Source: an uncultured Bacilli bacterium
Lineage (GTDB): Bacteria > Bacillota_I > Bacilli_A > RF39 > UBA660
Direction: 5' to 3'
Assembly (NCBI GenBank): GCA_947632415.1
Contig: CANRPB010000001.1
Location: 1-64,000 of the forward strand
Length of the DNA: 64,000 bases
The notes under the pieces are model-generated. The model had not been told where the DNA came from. It made no database searches and worked only from the letters and a program-made list of their open reading frames with translations. The position numbers were made by a program, and so were the translations under genes. Positions 13,501 to 27,058 of this stretch are shown piece by piece. Each line of letters begins with the position of its first letter. The first letter of the stretch is position 1.

Positions 13501-16500
13501 TGATAGAGACAACACAGAAGCTAATCAAGCTAAATACTCTAGTATTAAAGACTGGCTAGCTGGAGCCACTAATGAACAAATAGGTAATAAAGTAAATGAG
13601 TTAGATAGTAACTTAGATAGAGCCACCAATCAGTTTGGTAGCTTCGTTCAGTCGTTACCAATGAATTCTAGACTTAGATCAGATTTAACTAAGGCACTAA
13701 ATTACGCTAGAACTCTATCTGAAGCGTCTAACAATAGTAAACCAGTATTAGTAAATACTTTAAGGTCTATGGTGCAAGACTTGCTTAGGTAGTATGATAA
13801 TAAGCAAGATCCGAATATAGTAGAGGCTAACAAACAACTACTTGGTTTATGGTAGAATCTACTAGATATAGATTCATTAAACCAGGAAGCTGCAGCTAGA
13901 GATTTTGAGCATAAATTACCAGGCAAGTATACTACCAAGAATGGCAAACCTATTAGAGTAGATAGTGATACCTACACGGATGATGAAGGTAATCTATACA
14001 ACATAGATTTAGGCCATTCTACTTATTCAGAGAACAACGGCTTAACTCTTAGACTAACTAGGCAGGCACCAAATGCTAAGGAACAAGAGCAGCAATTTGA
14101 TAAGATATTAGATAGACTGCAGAAAGGTAAAGAAGAGCTTGAAGGACAACTTAAGGAGTTAGAAACAAGACAATGGCATGGTGAAGACGTTGATGATGAG
14201 CTAATAGACGCTTACAGAAAGCAATTAGATTAGACTAATGGAGCTATAGCTGAAACTAATCAGGCTAAATAGAATGTAACTCAGGATGCTGTGCTAGATG
14301 TTAAATACGGTGATGAGTTACTTGATAAGATCTATTATAAGACTAATAGTGGAGCTAAATCAACGGTAAACGAGAGATATAAGCTTACTAACGATAGAGT
14401 TGTTGCAGATGCTAAGGAACGTAGAGCTAAACGTTTTACTGCTCCGGGTATGGCTGCAGTATAGTATAATGAAGTAGCTAACATAACCGCATCATTTGTA
14501 CGTGACGAGATAGGTAATATCGAGGATATGACTGAAAACAGTGAAGTGACTAGAGCTGTCGCATATTCCTTAGGTGATACAAATAGTAAGCGTGCTGCTG
14601 CTATAATTGGTTCACCTTATTATCAGGCTAAATACTGGTCTGGTTTCTTTGCGTATACTATGGATGAATCTGAAGTAGATTCTTGGAAGACGGTACCAGA
14701 TAGCAGAAAGAAAGCTGCTAAAAATGCTATAAAGAAGTTTAACAGCTTAATTCAACAGATAGCTTATCTAAAATCAGTTGGTAAGGTAGATGAAGTAGCT
14801 AAGTTCTTAGACGAAGCTACTGCTATGCTTACTGATGTACCAGTAGGTCAGCAGAAAGATTCTGATTATGTTATATTAGCTTCAGCAGATTCAGCTAAGC
14901 CAGAATACGGTATCAAAGTAACTAGAGCTGAATTACTCAATATAATTAAATTCTTACCTGTTAAGGCATATCTGAGGAATCCTAGATATAAAGAAGGCAA
15001 GAGTTATGTACCATTGGTAGTACAAGACCTCAAAGGTGAAACTCAAGCCTATACTGAAGACGGTAAGTTCTCTAAGAAGTTCTTGTGGCGTTTTGAATTA
15101 GCTAAGGTGTTACTGTAGAATGCCCATATGCGTAAGAAAGCTGGTGAGTCAGCTGAAAGTCAGTTAGATGAGCGTGATACTGAAGCTGACAATATGTCAT
15201 TTGATACCAATACTGGCTATGACGATACTCAGGAACAAGAAAGTAAGCGTAATCGTAAGTCTAAACCATATGCTACAACAGTATCAATACCTAGAGGTAG
15301 CATAGACATTACCTTTGAGAAGTATAATCAGAAGGTAGGCTCTCCACAGTTTGACCCTGAAGCAAGGTTATTCTACGACGCGAACGGTAGACGTATAGCT
15401 AGTTTACCTCAAGAAGGTACATTAACAGAAAAAGCAGCTAAAGAAGCTCATAGAGAGAGTTTACAGCAAGCTATAGCTAATCGTGATGCCAATTCACTAT
15501 ATCATTCCTTTGCTAATAATCTAAGTATTATATTTGGTAATGAGGTTACTATAGATCAACTTAAACAGCAATATGAAGATACTGACTTAACCGTATTGGA
15601 ACATATTATACTTCAAGGTATACTATACGGTGATGGTATTATACTACGTGATTCATTTGCAAATGCTACCGTAAGTAACAGTAAACTGTTTAATATAGGT
15701 TATAAGTCTACTTCTACGAAGAATCAATCTGTAGAGAAGAATAAGCGTATAGATGACTTATTTAACTTGATATAGGATACGTTCGCTAATGAGTTCTTCT
15801 CCTTTAATAATAGTAATCTACAAGGCGGCACTAAGCAAATAGTAACTGCAGATAATGTAGCTAACTATATTGCTAATGGTTTATTTAGTCGGACAGGTAA
15901 CCGTACTACTGGTGAACCAGGTAATGTACGTGTACTCATAAAGGATGACGACGAGACTTGGCGTGCTCTGGGTAATCCGCAATCTCCAGTACGTACTAGC
16001 AATGAACGTATAGCTGAAATATTGAATCAGTTAGATCAGTTGATTGATACTATAAGTACTCCTGACTAGTTCTTTAGTGAGTTACAATCTAGATTCGATA
16101 ATATCAAATTTCAGTTCTCACCAGATCCATCTAAGCAGAGTGAATATACTGAACAGTAGAAAGAAGCATTTGCTATGGAGTTAATCAGTAGCTACATTAG
16201 GAATAGGAAATTTGGTAGACTTAACAACCCTAGTAGCCTCACAGATGCTTTAATCTCTGGTAATGATCATCCTAAAAACGGGCAAGTAGCTAATAGACGT
16301 TTCTTTGCTAAACCAGGTCAAGTAATACAGAGCAATATAGATCAGATAGATTCATTGCACATAGTTGAATCTGACGGTGTATTCTATTTTGACTTACCTA
16401 GTTTTGCTAATAGATCAGTTAGATATTCAGAAACTGATGAATCAGGTAAGACTGTATCAACAACAGATGTTGAAGCAGAATAGCAGATTATAGATGATAC

Positions 16501-19500
16501 TAGAGCTGAAGTAATAGATCCATTAAATGAGTTACTATAGAAATTCTTTAGTAATAAGAAGATTCCTATAAAAGCTTTAGTGGACTTCATGAATGATAAC
16601 TACAGTAAGTATTCTAGATATGCTGCTACTAAGGATTTATACGATGCGGAGACACATTAGTTCCAATTACTTGATGACAACGGTAAACCTATAACTAAGC
16701 GTGGTTAGGCATTTGATGCTATAAATGCGATCATCAATAGTCTTGATGATGGGTTCTAGGTAATGCGTAATGAAGTAGCTTAGAAGTTACTAGAACAAAT
16801 AGAAACCGCAGCTAAGGATACAGCTGAATCATCATTGAGTAAGAATGGTAAACAAGCTAGGGTTGAATTTGCTATAGGTTCATATAAGGATGGAACTGGT
16901 CAAGCTAGTGTACTGCGTAGTGAAAATGGTACTATGATCCCAATGCGTGGAGTATCAGGTACGCCAGGTGCAGTATACCTAATATTACCATCATGGATGA
17001 ATGCATCAGGTAAACACCGTATAGTACATTTAAATGGCCGTAAATTAGTTGCGCATCAAGCTGCGTTTATAGCTAGGTTATTAGATGCTGTCAGACAAGG
17101 TAGAGTAGCATATAATGGTGCTATACCAGCTGATCTAATACCTGGATATATCATAAACACTACTGCTACAGTAGATCAGTTATTAGATACTTTAATCAAC
17201 ATAGGTGTTAAGAATCTAGAACGTGATAGATCAGGTAGAGCAATATCTAGTCTACTATTCGTAGATAATGACAATCAGGTTCATTTTGGTTCAGAAATAC
17301 TTAATGATACTAACTTAAATGATTTAATCCAGTTCCTACAGAATAGGAAACAGATTAGAGTAGATAGGAGTAAGTTGCTATCACAAGGTTCTACTGTCGG
17401 TATAAATGCTAATATCGAGCTAACTGATGATTCAGAGTTTATTGTTAGTGGTTTAGTTAAAGACAAAGCAGTATTCAGTTTAGACGGTAATGAAGACTAT
17501 CAGCATTATGTTATTAGTAAAGGTGTACTAAGGAGTGACCTTAACCCTGATAGAGGGGCACGTATGTATAACAACACTATACTTGCCATTAACACTTCAT
17601 TTACTGGTAATAAGGCTATACCTAACCCAGCTAATAGTAAGAAGGCAGGCAGTGCAGCTAATGCTTAGAAAGCTGTTGCTGATGAAGGCTTCGTGTCTAA
17701 GGAAGCATTTATGGCTAAAATGCAGCAACCTAGTCAACAAGCAATTGCAGCTCCTGTCACATCTGATTCAGCGATAATACCTTACACTGAAGACTCATTT
17801 ACGCAATTCGTAACACAGCAGTTAGGTACAAGTCAGTTTATACCTATTGATACAAATGGTGAGCAAGTAACAATGGGTGATCATCTTGCTGCTATTAAAG
17901 GGTATCAGGAATCACGTAAGCAAGACGGTGGGGTATACAAGCAATATACTGCTAGTTTCTTAGTTACTGAAGGTGATTCACAGTCTGTTAAAAAGGTTAA
18001 AGTACCGTTGAGGCAAGCTGTTCAAGCTCAAGCACAAGTACCGGTTTAGGCACCAATTACTATAGTGCCCGCACATGCCGCAACTAGTCCCTTTGTTGCA
18101 CCTTAGGTAGCCACTCAAGCTACACCTTAGGTGATAGAAGAACAATTAGCTGCACCTGAGTTTGAACCCACGTTTGCAGATGAAGTAGAACAACCTGCTA
18201 CAAGCGATTCTAAGCCCTCTAGCGTGATTTTAGGTCGTGGAGTGAATAATCCTACACCTGCAACACAAAAGTCCGTTAAAACGCCTGAAAATGCGTCACA
18301 GGGGCATTCTACAGCCACCCCTACATAGATAAGTACTTTAACTAGGTTGATGAGTGCTATAGCTAGTGATCCTATGGCATTTAAGTCTGTTCAGGAGTAG
18401 GTAACCGATGATGATGATTCCAGGTTCTTAGAGTTCTTATTGAAGTATGCTAACAGTAAGTTAGGTATCAAAGGTACTGACTTAATGACTTTAAATGAAG
18501 AGATATAGGATCGTCAGGATGACCTTATCCAGCTTAGGAATAGATACCTTGAATATGCTAAGAGACCGCCGTTCTACGGTAGCATACTTAACTTCTTAGA
18601 TAAATATGTAGAGAAGGAAGATTATGAAACAGCACAAGCCAGGGCAGTACGTATACTAGGTAACCCAGAGATAAGGTTTACTAGTGATATGCCGTTTACT
18701 TACGATAGTAACCGTAAGGCGTTCATATACGTGTTTGGCCAATGTACTGAAGCCTTTATGCATATTTATAGATCAGCTAAAGGTCAAGTGGCTGCTGGTG
18801 TAATGGATCATGAAGCATTTCATAAGATAAGCTTATTCGTACTTAATCCTAGAGAACGTAAATAGTTATACGCTGATATACGTGCTAAATATGAAGAAAC
18901 TAAAGATATGTCTGACCAGCAAGTTGAGGAATTTGCAGCAGACTTATTCAAGGACTTTGTTAACAAGTATGAGAAATAGGGTGTAACCGGTTTCTATAGC
19001 AATAATAAGTTTGTATCGTTCTTCTAGAAACTATATGACTACGGTACAAAGATGTTACGTAAGATATTTGGTTTACGTACTCAACCTGGTTATAGAGGTA
19101 TACAGAGCTTATTCGAAGATATGTATACTGGTAGGTATGCGTATGCCAAAGCTACCAAAGAGAATGCAGAGTTATTCAATGAACTCTATCATGATGCGCC
19201 GTTCTCTGGTATCATGAGTCTTGATGGCAAGGTAGTAGTAGCTAAGAACAATAATGAACACACTAAACTCATCAGGACTATATTAACTAACCTAGTAACT
19301 GATAGTAAACTACTTGATACTATACATGGTTATCATGACCTTAGCCCTGTATTCAATACTATCAGGTAGAGAATGCAAGCTACTCACGATGGCTTAACAT
19401 AGGCAATGATTACTGCATTAGCTAATGATGATGTAACTACTTATGTTAGGTTATAGAATCAACAGCGCGTATATAAGATGTTACTTGACGACGCTGTGTG

Positions 19501-22500
19501 GGCTGATTATACTGAAAGAATTGAGAATTTACTTCGTAGGGAGTTCAAGATGAATAAGCAGTAGACCGACCCCAATGAGTTGATGAACACTCTAGAAGAT
19601 AAGGAAACCGATGCTGTTGACAATCAGACAGATGAAGATACCGATAATACTGAAGAGTATGAAGATGAAGTAGATGCTGAAGATGATAATGCTAGTCTGA
19701 ACCTTGGATTCACCGAAGAGCGTGATTCATTGCAGCGTAACATGTGGAATAGTGCTGATATTACTACTAAAATACTATTTTGGGTGATACCACAAGATAC
19801 TGTTACTGGTAATAAACTCAATTACATGGGTTTAACAGATTATGCTAACCCAGCTTAGATGTATATCAAGTTTACTGAGTTACTACAGGATTGTGCCAGT
19901 GAAGAGTAGATGATGGAGATACTGAAAGAGAATGCAGTTAAAGATAGTTCAGTACAGGCTGTATATGAGTACCTTACTTAGGATGATGACCCTGAAGTAA
20001 ATCAAGCATTACAGAACAAATTCTTCACTTCTACTTGTAGGTATAGACATAGCTTTGAGAATACTACTTACGAACAGGAGTTTGATGAATACGGTAATGT
20101 AGTTGCTGTTACTGCTAGGAGTTATAATGGTAACATGAATGAAACTACTACTAAAGTCAGATATGCACTTATACGTCAAATAACTAGTGCTTTAATCAAC
20201 CGTGCTACTAGACCTGATAATAATCAATATAAGAGTGCTAATGCTAAACAAGCCAAAGAAGCTATATCTAAACTGATAAATGCTTTAGCTGGCGTTAAGT
20301 ACAATAAAGGCGAGTTAACTAAGCGATTAGCTGAATTACTTAAGTTATCCTATGAAGTAAATGGTTTCGGTATGCTTGTAGATGGTGACTATGACTTATC
20401 ACAGTCTGTAGACATGATTATGAGTTATATCTGGGATGAGAATGGTGGTGTATCTACTGGTTAGGTTGATAATACGGCACTCAGGAGTTTGATAAGTGTA
20501 TTCAACATCATAAATAACAATGTTACTGGTATTACTGGTGAATCAGTTAAGAATGATGAAGTTAGTGTTAAGCAGCGTATAAGGAAGATAATTGATGAGA
20601 ATGTAGAGTTATAGAACTTCTTAAAGAACATTAGTTCTTATGCACCTAGACAAGCTAGGATGATGTCTTAGAACGGTCCTAAAGGTGTTAGGATATACAC
20701 TATTGGAGCATATAACTACATCACTAGGTTATTCCAATTATGGACTAAACCTATACGTGGTGCATTATCCAATTGGCGAGATGCAATAGCTAAAAACCCA
20801 TACGCTGGTCATTCAGTTTGGCTAAAGAGCGGTAGATTACCTAAAGCCAAATTGAATACTCGTCTACAGACTATGACTTCAGATAACTTTAATAGCGCAC
20901 AATCAGATAAGTATGTTAGTCCTGATGTAGAGCTGATAAATCGTATGGTTACAGTACTTCAAGTAGACAATTCTGGTAAATGGTTAGGTGGCCATGCATT
21001 CCCAGTATTGGCTAATAAGAAGTTCTCTGCTGATTTAACTGGTTTGGTTATAGAAGCATTAGAAAGACCTGTTCATGCAGTAGCAACCGCAAGTGGTAAG
21101 TTTAGTTACGATATAAACATCGGTGCTAAATAGGTGTTTGCTGGTTACTTCTTAGATGAAGTAGCTGCAATAAAGGATGCTAAAGCTGCTAGAGATAACT
21201 TCATTGAAGTTATTAATCGAGTAAATGGCACCAAACACACTGTTCAAAGTTTCTCTGAATTAAGTATACCTGAACAGACTAAGTTGCTTACTGCTAGTGA
21301 AGCGCAATCGGTTGAAGGCCTTCATGAGATAAACAATGCTCTAAATAAGTTAGTAGTAACATATCACTTTGAGTCTACTAAGAATGAACCGGTATATGAC
21401 AAGCAAGGTCGCGTGGTATCATTCAATACTTCTCATATAGACTTACGTGAAGGAGCTGGTTATGGTCATAGACACTTTACTAATGTAGCAGCTAGGTTAA
21501 GTGCTAAAGGTATAGACTTCGATACGTTGGACATCAATAATCCAGATTTGTTGAATGCTATAGAAACTGAAGTATTACAACCGGGTATAGCTGATACTAT
21601 AAAAGCAATGGAGTCTAGAGGTGTTAGTAGTTTAATACCTACTAACTTGGTTAGTGACTACGCTAAGATATACAAATCATCTGACGAATATACCACCGAA
21701 TTACTAATGTTGGCTACATTTGCTATTAGGCACATGTCTGATATGCTCGAGTATGAGAAGTTGGTATAGGGTGATATGGCATACTTTGGTAAAGGTGGTA
21801 AGCGTTATCGTAAGACAATTGATGGTATGACTAAACGTTACTCAGGACCTGTATCTACGTTTGGTTTGAATGCTTCGAAAGGTACTAGACCTATGTCTTT
21901 GACAGCTGATGACACATATGATTTGAGTAATAGTAATGTATACCAATCACTTACTATATAGACTACTAAGTTGATAGACTACGATGTATTTGAAGGTTTG
22001 GTAAATAGGTCATTAGGCTTACCCGTATAGATAGATTATAGCGTAGACACAGAAGAAGGTGCAGTTACTCCATCATTCAGTCATGAGCAACTGTTAGGTG
22101 AAGATGGGTTACTTAAGAAAGAAGTACTCAATGGTGCATTTAAAGACTATACTGTATTCAGGAAGTAGAATGAAGATGGTTCATACGATGCTAGTGTTGA
22201 TACTGCAATCGCTAAAAGTATAGTTAAAGACGTATTAAATCGTTATACTGGTTATCTGTCACAAAACTATACTGATGCTACCTCGTATATATCATCAACC
22301 ATGTTTAGGGAATTAAGGCAGCGTAGTGATGATGGTTGGACAGACATTCAGGAAGCTTGCTGGTTGTTCATGGAACACTACGATAATCTATGGTAGATGT
22401 ATAATAACCGTGAGCTGACTAATGACTGGAATGCTATGGTTTGGGCAGCTCATCAGTTAGGTATCGATGATGAGACATTAAATGGGTTTAGGATTGATAG

Positions 22501-25500
22501 TGATAGACTATATAATCCAGCACATAATTTTAATTCACCTGATAGGCTGAATAGCCCTAAACACAGGGAACAGCGTGCTAAGTACCGTGGTAAGATATTA
22601 GCTTACTTGGAGGATGAGAATGGCATACCTAAGATAGATACTACACCAATGAAGTATCTATACTACGGTAATAAACCGTAGTTTGATACTGATACTCCAC
22701 TATATATACCTATCTATGACAAGACTGCATTGGTACCAATGTTCAAGATATTCACTGAAGATCATGACGCTGAACATCTATATCGATTGATGCATGACTC
22801 AAATACGCAATTCGTTAAGTTTGATAGTACTACTAAGACTGGCGGTGGGTTTAGTTATCAGTTATACGATGAGAATGGTAATTTCAATAGTAATTTGAAC
22901 TTAGCACCTAGACAGTTACAGTACTTTGACCAGTTAGGTAAACAGCTCGATACTGATGCTCATACTAACCCGAATAGTACATTGTTGACCCAGCTAACTA
23001 AGATCTCAATGCTTAATACTGTCGGTAACATATATTCATTATCTGGTAAACAGTTAAATGGTAAGCAATTAAATGAGTTATATGCTGCTACGTTTAACTC
23101 ACTCACTAGAGATGGGTTTGATCGGTTTAAGCGTACATTTGGGTTCAATAGCGAAGGTCAACTTGACGAGGAAGGTAGGAGAAAACTGGTAGCTAAATTA
23201 AGGAAGATACTTGAAGATTCAGGTGCATCACAATCAGTTATAAACTCGTTTGATTTAGATGAGAACGGTGATTTTATAACTACACCAGCTCTATTACCTA
23301 ATGGTAATCAAATATAGTCTAGGTTATTATCTCAAGTAGGTAAGATTATAGTTGATACGCACATTAAAGGTTTACCTTTATATCAGGTTGTAAGTGTTGG
23401 ATTTGATCAAGATCATCCGTTAAAGAAAGGTGTTTCCTTCGATAAGGAGCTGTTATCGCCTGGTGATATTGATGAGAATGGAAATACAGTCACTAGGATG
23501 CAAGCTAGAGTATCTATACTACTGTTCAACGATGTCATCAACGAAGCTAAGAAAAATGCTAAGTTAAGTAAGAAGTATAATGGTTTAACTAGTTTCTACG
23601 ATAAACGTAGATTCTTACTTAACAATAAAGATAAGTTACCTTCATTAGTATATCGTGTGCCTACACAGAGTCAAAACTCTGTAATCCCAATTGACATAGT
23701 TGATGTTATGCCAGCATCGCAAGGTGCTGTTGCTCAATTACCTACTACACTTACTGCTTTAACTGGTGCAGACTTCGATATTGATAAACTGTATACTGCA
23801 GTATTTAATTATGATATAACTGATGATGGTATTGAGAAAGTAAACTATATGGACAAGTATAAGACATTTGATGACTTAGTTGCCCATATGGACGAACTTA
23901 ATACTAAACAGAAAGAGAATCTGTTATTGGATATATTCCAATCAGTGTTGACTAGTGATAGTAATTTACTGCATACTACTGTTCCTCTAGACGTATGTAC
24001 TGATCCAGTAAAATCGGTTATGACTAAAGAGGTTAAAGTTGAAGGTGATAATACAAACCATGACGGATTCTCATTGACACCAGCGCATCAAGCACAAATG
24101 CGTGAGCAAAATGCTAATTCTGATACTACAATTGGTCCTATGGCGCTTAACTCTGTATTCCAATACTATTTGCAAACCACTGGATTAGACTTTATAACTG
24201 ATCCGTAGTTAGAGAAATTAGGTATACACGGTTTAGGTCATTCATCATTGACTGTCAAGGATACTATGCGTATAGCATATTTACTGGATGTTACTTCAGC
24301 AATGATTAATGCCTCTGTGGATGCTGCTAAAGACAATTACATTGGTAGAGCTAATATTAATAGTGGTACTTATGATGTACTTAACTTTTTAATTGCTAGT
24401 GGTTTCGATTTGGATACCTTTAGATTCATAGCTCAGCCAGGTGTAAAGTAGTATGTTTCTGAATAGCTGCGTGGTTCTAAAGATGCAATATTTAAAGTTA
24501 AAGCGGATACTGCCGGTGTAGGAAGTGGATTTAGTATTCAACCAGATCTATTTACTACAGAGAAACTTAAGGCTGAATTATAGAATCCTACTAGAGAGGC
24601 TCAACAGTGCTATGTTTCTGCATTTGCATATATTCAATCTATTGCGTCTAGGTATAGACAAGCTATATCAGTAGCTTAGGTAGATACTAAGAAATATGGT
24701 AAGAATGTAACTGAATTAATGGCATTCCTATAGAATGTAGATGATTATGAATCAGATTATAACTTAATCTTCTCTAATCCAGATACTCTGTTTGAGAATT
24801 CATTCTTAAAAGAGAAGTTAAATGCTATTAGAGATGCTATGGGCATGTTTAGTGACATATTCTTAGAGAACTCATAGTTGTTTAAGGATGCTAGTACTAG
24901 GCTAAGTGATATATTCGGTAAGCGTGGCCCTTATAGTAAACAATTGTTACGTAGAGCAGTGCCAAAGCTTAAACAAGCTATCTTTAAGATATTCTTTGAT
25001 CAGTACATAGTTAATCGTTTCTCTTCTCCAGATGGACAGATAAATTATAGTCCGTTATATACTCTATTCTGCGACCCGAAATTATCAGTAGTTGCTAGAT
25101 ATGACCACATAAAGGAACTATGCGAGAAAGAGCATAATATAGGTTCAGTATTCTTTGAGATAGTCAAATATGCTAGAGCTCGTAAGAACTCAAATGCGCC
25201 TAGGTTCTTTGTAGTTAACAATGCAATTACTACAGATCCAAACCTTAAATAGGCTGTATAGGATAGTATAGCAGAATTATTCCATAGTGGTAATCCAGAA
25301 GTAAGACAATGGATAACTGATGCTGCTGTTATGTAGTTCTATCAGACAGGTGGTACTGATACCACATCAGGTACTGCAGTCAAATCATCGTTCTATGATA
25401 TGCTTCCACCACAAGAATTAGGCAACATTGAAGCTAATATGGGTAATGGTAATACTACATTCAATGAGTTTGTCAAGTCTGGTGACTATTATGGTGACTT

Positions 25501-27055
25501 AGATCAGTTAGTCGATGAAGCTATACTTTAGCTGTCTATAAGTGATGATGAGTTTGTGCCAGTAGTTAAGACTTACGGTAAAGCTAATTCATTTAACGTA
25601 TAGTTAATTGGTGATAAGTCAGTAGCTATAGCTCGTAAAGCATCTAATAAGCTCAGACGTGACTATATGGGTAGTAGGTATGCTAAATATATCAAAGTAT
25701 AGACTAGCAGGGAGGAAACTCCTACATTATACGTACTCGGTAATGTGGTAAGGACTGAAACTACTGATCAAAAAACTGGTGAACTTAAGGTATATTATAA
25801 TCCAATATACTTCAAGATGAATAAACTTGGGTATAGACAGTATGGTAATATATCCAATAGTATACGTGTAGATGGTGCTGTATTCTATGATGAAAATGGT
25901 ATTCCTTATCGTAGGTCATTATTCAATAAGCAGACTCAAGGCTTGATGAGTGATAACAGATACCATAGATTTACTGCTTAGAACTTGGCACAGCTTGAAA
26001 CTGAGCAAGTACAATCTAATGGTGTTAAATTGGCTTACAAAGCTAAGGATGAAGTAGTAAATGCATTAACTAAGAATGGTGCTAGATACCAGGTATTTGA
26101 TGTAGACGAAGTTGGAAATGTGTTATTTGATGCAGATAATGATCCGTACAGAGGATACTTTGAAACTGGTAACCATAGAGGTACCCAGTTAGTATTATCA
26201 AGGTTATCGTAGGCACCAACTGATACTAATGTTCTAATGGTTAACCACGCTAAAGAAGTAGGCGCTACGTTCCAATAGTTAGTTAAAGTTGGTGATGAAT
26301 ATAAATTCATTGGTTCTGATACTGAACTTACTGGTACAGTAACCTTATTGTTCAACAATCGAAGTGAAATTCAAGAAGCTGCTGATTAGATATTTAGTAA
26401 GTATCCTGGTGTAAATATTGTTAAATTATTTGATTCTACCAATCGAGAAATCATTTCATTGTCTCGTGGTGGTAAGGTTGGCTCAGCAGATAATAGTAGA
26501 TTAAGATATAGTGCACAATTTACTAGAGAAGATGCTATAAATCATCCTAATTTACTATACATATTTACTGATAATACCGATAGAACATCTGGTGGTTAGG
26601 AATATGGTGAAGGTTGGTATAAAGACAAGTATGGCACTGGTGGGTTTGGTAGCAGGCGTAATCCAACTACTGCTGTAGTACGTGGTTTGCCTAATGCAGC
26701 TCCTATATCAACTATGAAGTGGTTCTATAAAAATCACGGTCTAAGCGATTATAAAGCTGCAAGATGGACAGATGCAGATATGAATCAAGTAATGAATGTT
26801 GTTAGTGATGAAGTTAGAGATATATTGAATCTATGGGAATCTGGTAAGTTTGACGCTGTAGTATTCCCGAATGAAGACTTTTTATTAAATAGCTTGATCG
26901 CTGGCATAACTGAAACTCGTACGCCTCAATTGTATGCATATTTTAAAGCGGTGAAGGAATTTCTCAGTGACACTATAACCGGTAAGGTTGGCGATATGTT
27001 ATCGGATATAAACAACAAGAAAGATTCTGAAGACCAAAAGAGTAAAGAGTGTTAA
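10520..27055 (+). CDS. Giant virion RNA polymerase polyprotein, 5,511 aa
   Basis: A single frame of 5,512 codons from ATG 10520 to TAA 27053-27055. I read most of the stretches between the standard-code fragments and found only TAG, never TAA or TGA, in frame. Residues about 210-270 are a Gly/Ala glycine-zipper region able to insert in membranes. A zinc-metallopeptidase motif HEAFH is at residues 2764-2768. The RNA polymerase active-site signature GADFDID lies at about 4416-4422 (Asp4418, Asp4420, Asp4422), preceded by a Pro/Gln-rich approach (RVPTQSQNSVIP) as in the two-barrel RNA polymerases of crAss-like phages. An acidic Asp/Glu-rich segment lies near residue 3040. The role would be injection with the genome and transcription of early genes. 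In relatives this machinery is spread over several giant ORFs; here it is one chain, possibly cleaved later. The start follows the previous stop by 10 bases. Confidence 0.85.
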
Positions 27056-27058
27056 TAT

